This document shows positions 59,474-64,000 of a stretch of 64,000 nt of DNA, in pieces; the first letter of the stretch is position 1, and every line of letters begins with the position of its first letter. The stretch comes from Cycas panzhihuaensis (Eukaryota; Cycadophyta): positions 176,893,741 to 176,957,740 of the forward strand of contig CM041465.1 in NCBI GenBank assembly GCA_023213395.1. The letters run 5' to 3'. Below the pieces are notes generated by a model. That model did not search any database. It had not been told where the DNA came from and was given only the letters and a program-made list of their open reading frames with translations. The position numbers were made by a program, and so were the translations under genes.

Positions 59474-61152
59474 AATCAACTAAAACCAAGATCTAAGCTA
59501 CGCATGGGAATATAACCGAACAAAATGACAGCACACGATAAACACTCACACTACTATGTACCATGAAAACATACAAAATGGAACTGAGTATAGCCTCGAG
59601 ATGGCTAACTCACCCACGTGAGGACTCCACGGAACTCAGGAAGGAAACACTAATTGGCAACGGGGTAGTGGTGGGTTATCTATGCCAAACGGAAAGCTCA
59701 AACCAAATCTCCTAAACTTCCCTAGCCCGTTCCCTAAGAAAGCGTTGATGGTAAAGGGAAAGAGGACAAGGGACGGAACCCTTGGGGAGAAGGACGGCAA
59801 TGGGGGACGGAACCCCGCCTACCTCCCTCAAATCCTCGTATGTACACCTTTACACCGACTAACTCAGGAAAAGGTGAAAGAGATAGCTTAGGGAAAATGG
59901 ATGGGCTCCAAAGAAACACAGGAAAATACCTCTAAGCTAGAGCAGCACTATGGGAGAGCTGTAACTAACTAAGATCACTTTCATTGAACAACAAGGGGAA
60001 TAGCAAGAAAGTGATTGCAAGTAAGCAAAATGAATTTGCAAGTAAAAAACAAGAAAAAAACAAGAAGTACCTTGTATGAGAAGGTTATGCATACACTTTG
60101 CCACTTGGAAAAATAGCAATAAACAATATCTAGGGGTTGGTTTTGAGTGATTCTTGCAAGAGTGTAGGTGAAAGAAACTCCTTGCAAGTTGGGAGCTGAA
60201 AGTTGGTTCTTGAAGTAGCCTTTTGAGTGAAGAAATCTCTTGAATCCTTGAGCACCTGTAAAGAAGAGTGGAGCTTGCTATGGAGAGCAGTAGGGGGTAG
60301 CAATGGCCCTGTAAATCTAGCTGATGGCAGCCCACTTCACCTCTGTCTAGTTCTTTGTCACAGAAGTTTTTACATGTGTTTTCCTTGTGTGAAAGTTGGG
60401 AGTTTCTCTTAAAAGTTTGAAAAATGAGCAAAAGATTCTGAAAATGGGGAGGAAAATTCCCTTTATCCCCTATTCACAGCAGGTGAACGTTGGGGATGTC
60501 AGGGCGTCTCCAATCGAACAAAGGCACGCGGCAGTTTCGCGAAAAAAGCAGAAATTGTCGCGTAGTTCTCTTTTTTTAATTTCAAACAGTCATACCGCGA
60601 CAAACTCTGCAGTACCGCTGCAAACTCTGCGGTACCACTTAGTTTACCATGGTATCAGCCTGTAACTAAAAAAAAGAAAAAAAAAGAGCAGAAAAGTCAG
60701 GTTTTGAGGCAAAAACAAAGGTCAAACATGAATTAGAGCAGCTGAGGGAGTGCCCAGGTAGTGGGCAAGTGTCCCAAAACAATGCAAAGAGTCCTAACTA
60801 AGGGTTAAACCGGACTTAGGAAGGACTACAACATAAGGAACATGTCATGACAAGAACAAATAAAACTGACAGAAATATCTTGGGAAACCGTGGAGACGCC
60901 GTGGGTGGCTGTGCGCCATACGGGGTGTAGCATTCGCTGAGGAATGCCCCCGCTATGAGTCGTCATAGGCTAGAGGCGTGGCGTAGGCACATGCATAATG
61001 AACAAGTAGAAAAGTAATGTGTGTAGGCAGGCATATGTCAAACAACCTACTCTAAATAACCTTAATCAAACCAAGGCAAGAAAAGTAAGAGGATATACCT
61101 GAATAAACCTGTGTCGACGCGTCTTGAGTCCATTCCTAGTAGCTGGGAAACA
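58619..61152 (-). repeat. 5' LTR of the 16.7-kb gypsy element, 2,534 bp
   Basis: On the plus strand it begins TGAAACGTTCGC and ends GCTGGGAAACA, then ACTAG. A 26-bp TA run (59442-59467) could act as a TATA box for leftward transcription and is longer than in the other LTR. The two LTRs align along their whole length, diverging most near 46150-46450 and 60350-60660. Confidence 0.93.
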
Positions 61153-61157
61153 ACTAG

Positions 61158-62396
61158 CAATATAGAGGGGAATAGGAGGGGAAAGTTATCCTTTAAACAA
61201 GTATTATTAATATCTATAAAGTTGATACAAATTCTAATGGCCTCATTCTACATAGTAATGGATACAATATTGGAAACCCATCTAGGGTAATCGATGGAAG
61301 TAATGAGGCCCACATCTAGTAGTTTTTCTACTTCTATTTTAACTATAACTGACAATTTTAGGTGTAAGGGGTGTTATTTTTACATCACTAAGTGAGTGCT
61401 TAGGATGGTGGTAAGGTTGTGGTTAACAATTCTAGGGTCTATACCCTTCATATCTGAATAGTCCCATGTGAAAACATCACAAAACTCTTAGAATAATCAA
61501 GTATATTCCCTTATTTCCTAAGGAAAGAACTCTGCTCCAATCTTGATGACTTTATAAGGGGCAAGGATGATGTTCTTGATTACCCCCATATAAATGGCAT
61601 TCCCTTCCTCAAAGTAAAAAGAGGCTTGATCAACCAATAGATGGGGAAGAGCAGTTTATTGGTTTGGCTCAGCTAGGGATGACCCAATAGCCAAGAACTA
61701 AGTTTGCGGTTCTCGCTAGATGTTCTAATAGAGCTTTATCATTCTCAAAATATTCTATCCCATGGATAGTCTTACTGAGTGGAAGCTGGGAAGTAAGTAA
61801 GGGGGTGATGGGTCCATAGCGATCATACAACCAATCAGCATAGCGGGGGGACTCTTCTTAAAAGTCAAAGTGTATCCTGTCATGGTGCTGCATCCTATCT
61901 TGCAAAGGGAAATGTTGGCTAGGATCAGAATCATAAATGATAGACTTGTCATGAGAGAAGAGAGGCTTGACATCCTCATTATCTAGAGAGAATAACGAAG
62001 GTTGGGGAGATTCAATAGTATAGTATTGATGAGTAGGTTGGGGGTCCACATATTTTAGCAGCCTGATAGTATGTAGATATTATAATGAAATAGGAGGAGG
62101 TTCTACCTCAACACAGGTCCTATGTCAGGACACAAGATACAGGACAGGGCAGGGGGAATACCCCCTTCATATATTAAGAAGGGAAATTTGATTTGGGGAT
62201 TACTCATAATCATCGTCGGACTCTTGGCCACTTAGGATGGCTAGATATCCATAGCTCCCTACATTGATGGAGGTGAAACAAATCAAATTTAGTTGAAAGG
62301 GAGGTGCATCCCTCTCTTTCTAAGGGTTTTCAAAATCAATAAAGTAGGCAATCAATGGGTCAGACAGATCCTCAACCTCATTAGCTATCTTGAAGA
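61158..62396 (-). pseudogene. Older gypsy: linker and RT N-terminal part
   Basis: EVEKLLDVGLITSIDYPRWV and SNIVSI near 61260-61335 are the counterpart of the younger EVEKLLEAGLISSIDYPKWI block. DNFPLLF precedes the insertion point at 61157. The linker includes NVGSYGYLAILSGQESDDDY. Multiple stops. Confidence 0.75.
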
Positions 62397-63230
62397 TCAC
62401 TTGGCATAGTTGGTGAGATGGTTAGCTAGGAGGGCGTTCTCAAGTGATAACTTTATTTCCCCTTCATGAGTAAACTTAAGTTGTCCCCATCTAGAGGAGT
62501 AAATGGCTCCCATTTGGTCAAGCCATAGGCAAACTAATAAAAGGTTGTATTCCACAACAATGTCAAGGACTATGATATCTATTTGTACTATTTTATCTTC
62601 TAGGGTAAGCAAGAGTATCACCATTCCTAGGGGTGCCTTCTTATTACTATCATAGCCTTTGCACCTCCATGGGATTGGTTTAAGGGCCTCTATACCTAGC
62701 TTTTCCACCATGCATATTGGCATGGTGTTGACTAAAGAATCATTATCTATAATGGTCATCTTCAATATGAAAAATGGGGTGTTAAATATAATGGTGAAGG
62801 GGTAATGTCATTAGCGCTCTATTTTACTAGTAAAAGGAAGGTCCCTTGGGTCAAAAGAGATAATAGATGCTTCATTAGAAGTGGTATCTACATAATGGAT
62901 AGGGATATATGTTTGGCCAAGGGCTTCTAAGATCAGATCTTATTATTTAGGGCAACTCTATAGAACATTGATCATGGACATGCCTGCGGATACAATGTGA
63001 AGCTTCTCAATGATGGAGAAGGCCTTTCCCTTCTCAATGGGTTGAGGAACTACCCTTAAAAAATCATAACATATAGGGTAGATGAGAATGGTCTTTGAGA
63101 CTACTACAATCTCTGTGGGCAGGTTATCTATGGGAGGGTTCTGTTGTGAAGTGGAGGCTTCTATGAGCTTTTTTGTAGCTTGAGATGGCATGATAGGGTA
63201 TACATGGATCATCTCAAGCATCTGAATCAC
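62397..63230 (-). pseudogene. Older gypsy: gag tail and protease
   Basis: The segment 62958-63230 (EASTSQQNPPIDNLPTEIVV, PIEKGKAFSIIEKL, AGMSMINVL) leads into the protease at 62397-62765. The active-site block reads TIIDNDSLVNTMP: the catalytic Asp stays but Gly of the DNG motif is Asp, so the enzyme is inactive. PWRCKGYDSNKKAPLGMVIL and EYNLLLVCLWLDQMGAIYSS follow, with the usual LLGRPW changed to LLVCLW. Confidence 0.8.
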
Positions 63231-64000
63231 CCTCTTCCCTTTGTTTTTGGGTCGAGAAGATGAAGGATGCTAGGAATTAGGGCTCGAGAAAGGGACAGAT
63301 CCCTTGGGCCCTTTTCCTTTACTTGGTTAGAGGAAGGAGTAGGAGATTGCCTTCTAGTCCTCGCCCTTCTATTTTGAGTAGATTGATCTTATTCTTCATG
63401 GTTTAGGAAAGGATCTTAGTGGATAAGTTATTCTAAGTTGGGATTATAAGTCTTGTGAGGAGAGGAGTCATGTCACAATGCAAGTTTAGGGTCTTATGAC
63501 CAACATTGTAAATCCTTATGTAGGTATTCCCTATATATAGAACATCATTTCTTCTTAAGAGGAAGTTTTACCTTCCTCCTTTAAGCAGTTTGGGTAGGTC
63601 TACCCTTAGGCAATAAGGTTTGAGATGTCTAATACATAGGTCAATGCAACTCTGACGAGGCTTAGGTTGGTTGAAGTTTTAATTCTCTAACCATATATTC
63701 AAAGGAAAGTATGATTGAAGTAAGAGGATCCAAGTTCCTATCAATTGTACCAGTAGGAGGCCTTGGAGGTTATAGTTGACCCTTTTGGTCACATGGTAGA
63801 GGGGCTGCCTCACAACACTACGATTGCTTAGGAGGCTTCTTGAGACTTACTTATATCTTAATAGCCTCTAACACCAAGCATTTCTTAACAAAGATGTCTC
63901 TCTTTAACTCTTCAGGCAAAGTGGCTTGAGAGGAGTGAAGGAGATTATGGAATCATCTTATAAAGTCATGGTTAAGTTCATTGTGGCCTTATTTCAATAA
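63231..64000 (-). pseudogene. Older gypsy: gag capsid end, runs off the window
   Basis: GHNELNHDFIR and FHNLLHSSQATLPEELKRDI (63900-63990) match the younger capsid. The about 25 residues that follow EELKRD in the younger copy (NALRPEV to AITR) are deleted here, and the sequence resumes at KCLVLEAIKI, then SLKKPPKQS. The rest is decayed. Confidence 0.7.

Larger units (their letters stand above)
44428..61152 (-). mobile_element. Tat/Athila-type Ty3/gypsy element with accessory genes, 16,725 bp
   Basis: The element is bounded by ACTAG target duplications at 44423-44427 and 61153-61157. LTRs start TG and end CA on both strands and are 2,507 bp (44428-46934) and 2,534 bp (58619-61152). Order in element sense is LTR, PBS, gag, protease, RT, RNase H, integrase, tandem repeats, antisense PMD gene, RNase H ORF, LTR. 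Integrase after RNase H marks Ty3/gypsy. The protease IVVDNGSSVN, the DMMG RT block and the TPFSLVYETEA integrase tail place it in the Tat/Athila group. In the first 145 bp of the LTRs I count about 14 differences, 13 of them transitions, so it is moderately old. Confidence 0.93.
42247..64000 (-). mobile_element. Older Tat/Athila-type gypsy element, split by a younger relative
   Basis: Gag tail, protease and RT N-terminus lie at 61158-64000, and the RT remainder, RNase H and integrase at 42247-44427. Joining across the insertion at ACTAG (44423-44427 and 61153-61157) keeps domain order. Its proteins align with those of the inserted element throughout, so both belong to one lineage, but it is far more AT-rich and carries many more stops. 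It runs off the right edge, and its left end is lost at the TRIM region. Confidence 0.85.

Noticed and set aside
1-64000. CRISPR array, bacterial operon or organelle genes
   Set aside because: No direct repeats with unique spacers, no bacterial gene arrangement and no organellar genes were seen; all recognisable coding sequence is plant transposable-element type.

Overview
This window is plant nuclear intergenic DNA made almost entirely of LTR retrotransposons and their relics, many nested in one another. I found no host gene, tRNA or rRNA. The evidence for a land plant is the mix of families: Ty1/copia, chromovirus-type and Tat/Athila-type Ty3/gypsy, a plant L1-like LINE with an RNase H domain, miniature LTR elements (TRIM), and a plant-mobile-domain (PMD) gene. 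Most of the window is AT-rich and decayed. About 44.4-61.2 kb is distinctly GC-richer. The long, slowly eroding elements would suit a large genome such as a gymnosperm, but that is a guess.

Layout: 0-4.4 kb is mostly non-coding, with a 59-codon exon-like fragment at the left edge and three successive blocks of degenerate ~50-bp repeats. 4.4-8.8 kb is a decayed minus-strand Ty1/copia gag-pol. A 303-bp LTR-like sequence with a primer-binding site lies at 10.85-11.16 kb. 13.33-21.44 kb is a structurally complete but pol-less LTR element (TSD TAAGA). Its 3' LTR is split by a 5'-truncated LINE (15-bp TSD). 25.24-29.88 kb is a second member of the same non-autonomous family (TSD AGTAA). 30.2-41.4 kb holds four gypsy relics in both orientations and a 12-unit 10-bp array. 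41.40-41.72 kb is a complete 323-bp TRIM (TSD GGTCA), followed by part of another.

From 42.25 kb to the right edge lies an old minus-strand Tat/Athila-type gypsy element. It was split inside its reverse transcriptase by a younger 16,725-bp relative (44,428-61,152, TSD ACTAG). The younger element reads right to left: 5' LTR (2,534 bp), PBS, gag, protease, RT-RNase H, integrase, four 84-85-bp tandem repeats, a 4.5-kb accessory block, and 3' LTR (2,507 bp). The accessory block carries two divergent cargo genes. One is an antisense intron-containing PMD gene with a TATA box. The other is a sense-strand RNase H ORF with all four catalytic acids. The RNase H domain inside pol has lost its first catalytic aspartate, so the separate ORF could replace it.

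This gypsy element with its divergent accessory cargo is the most interesting system in the window. All its polyprotein genes carry stops, mostly ones explicable by C-to-T decay at CAG, CAA or CGA codons. The copy is therefore not autonomous now.
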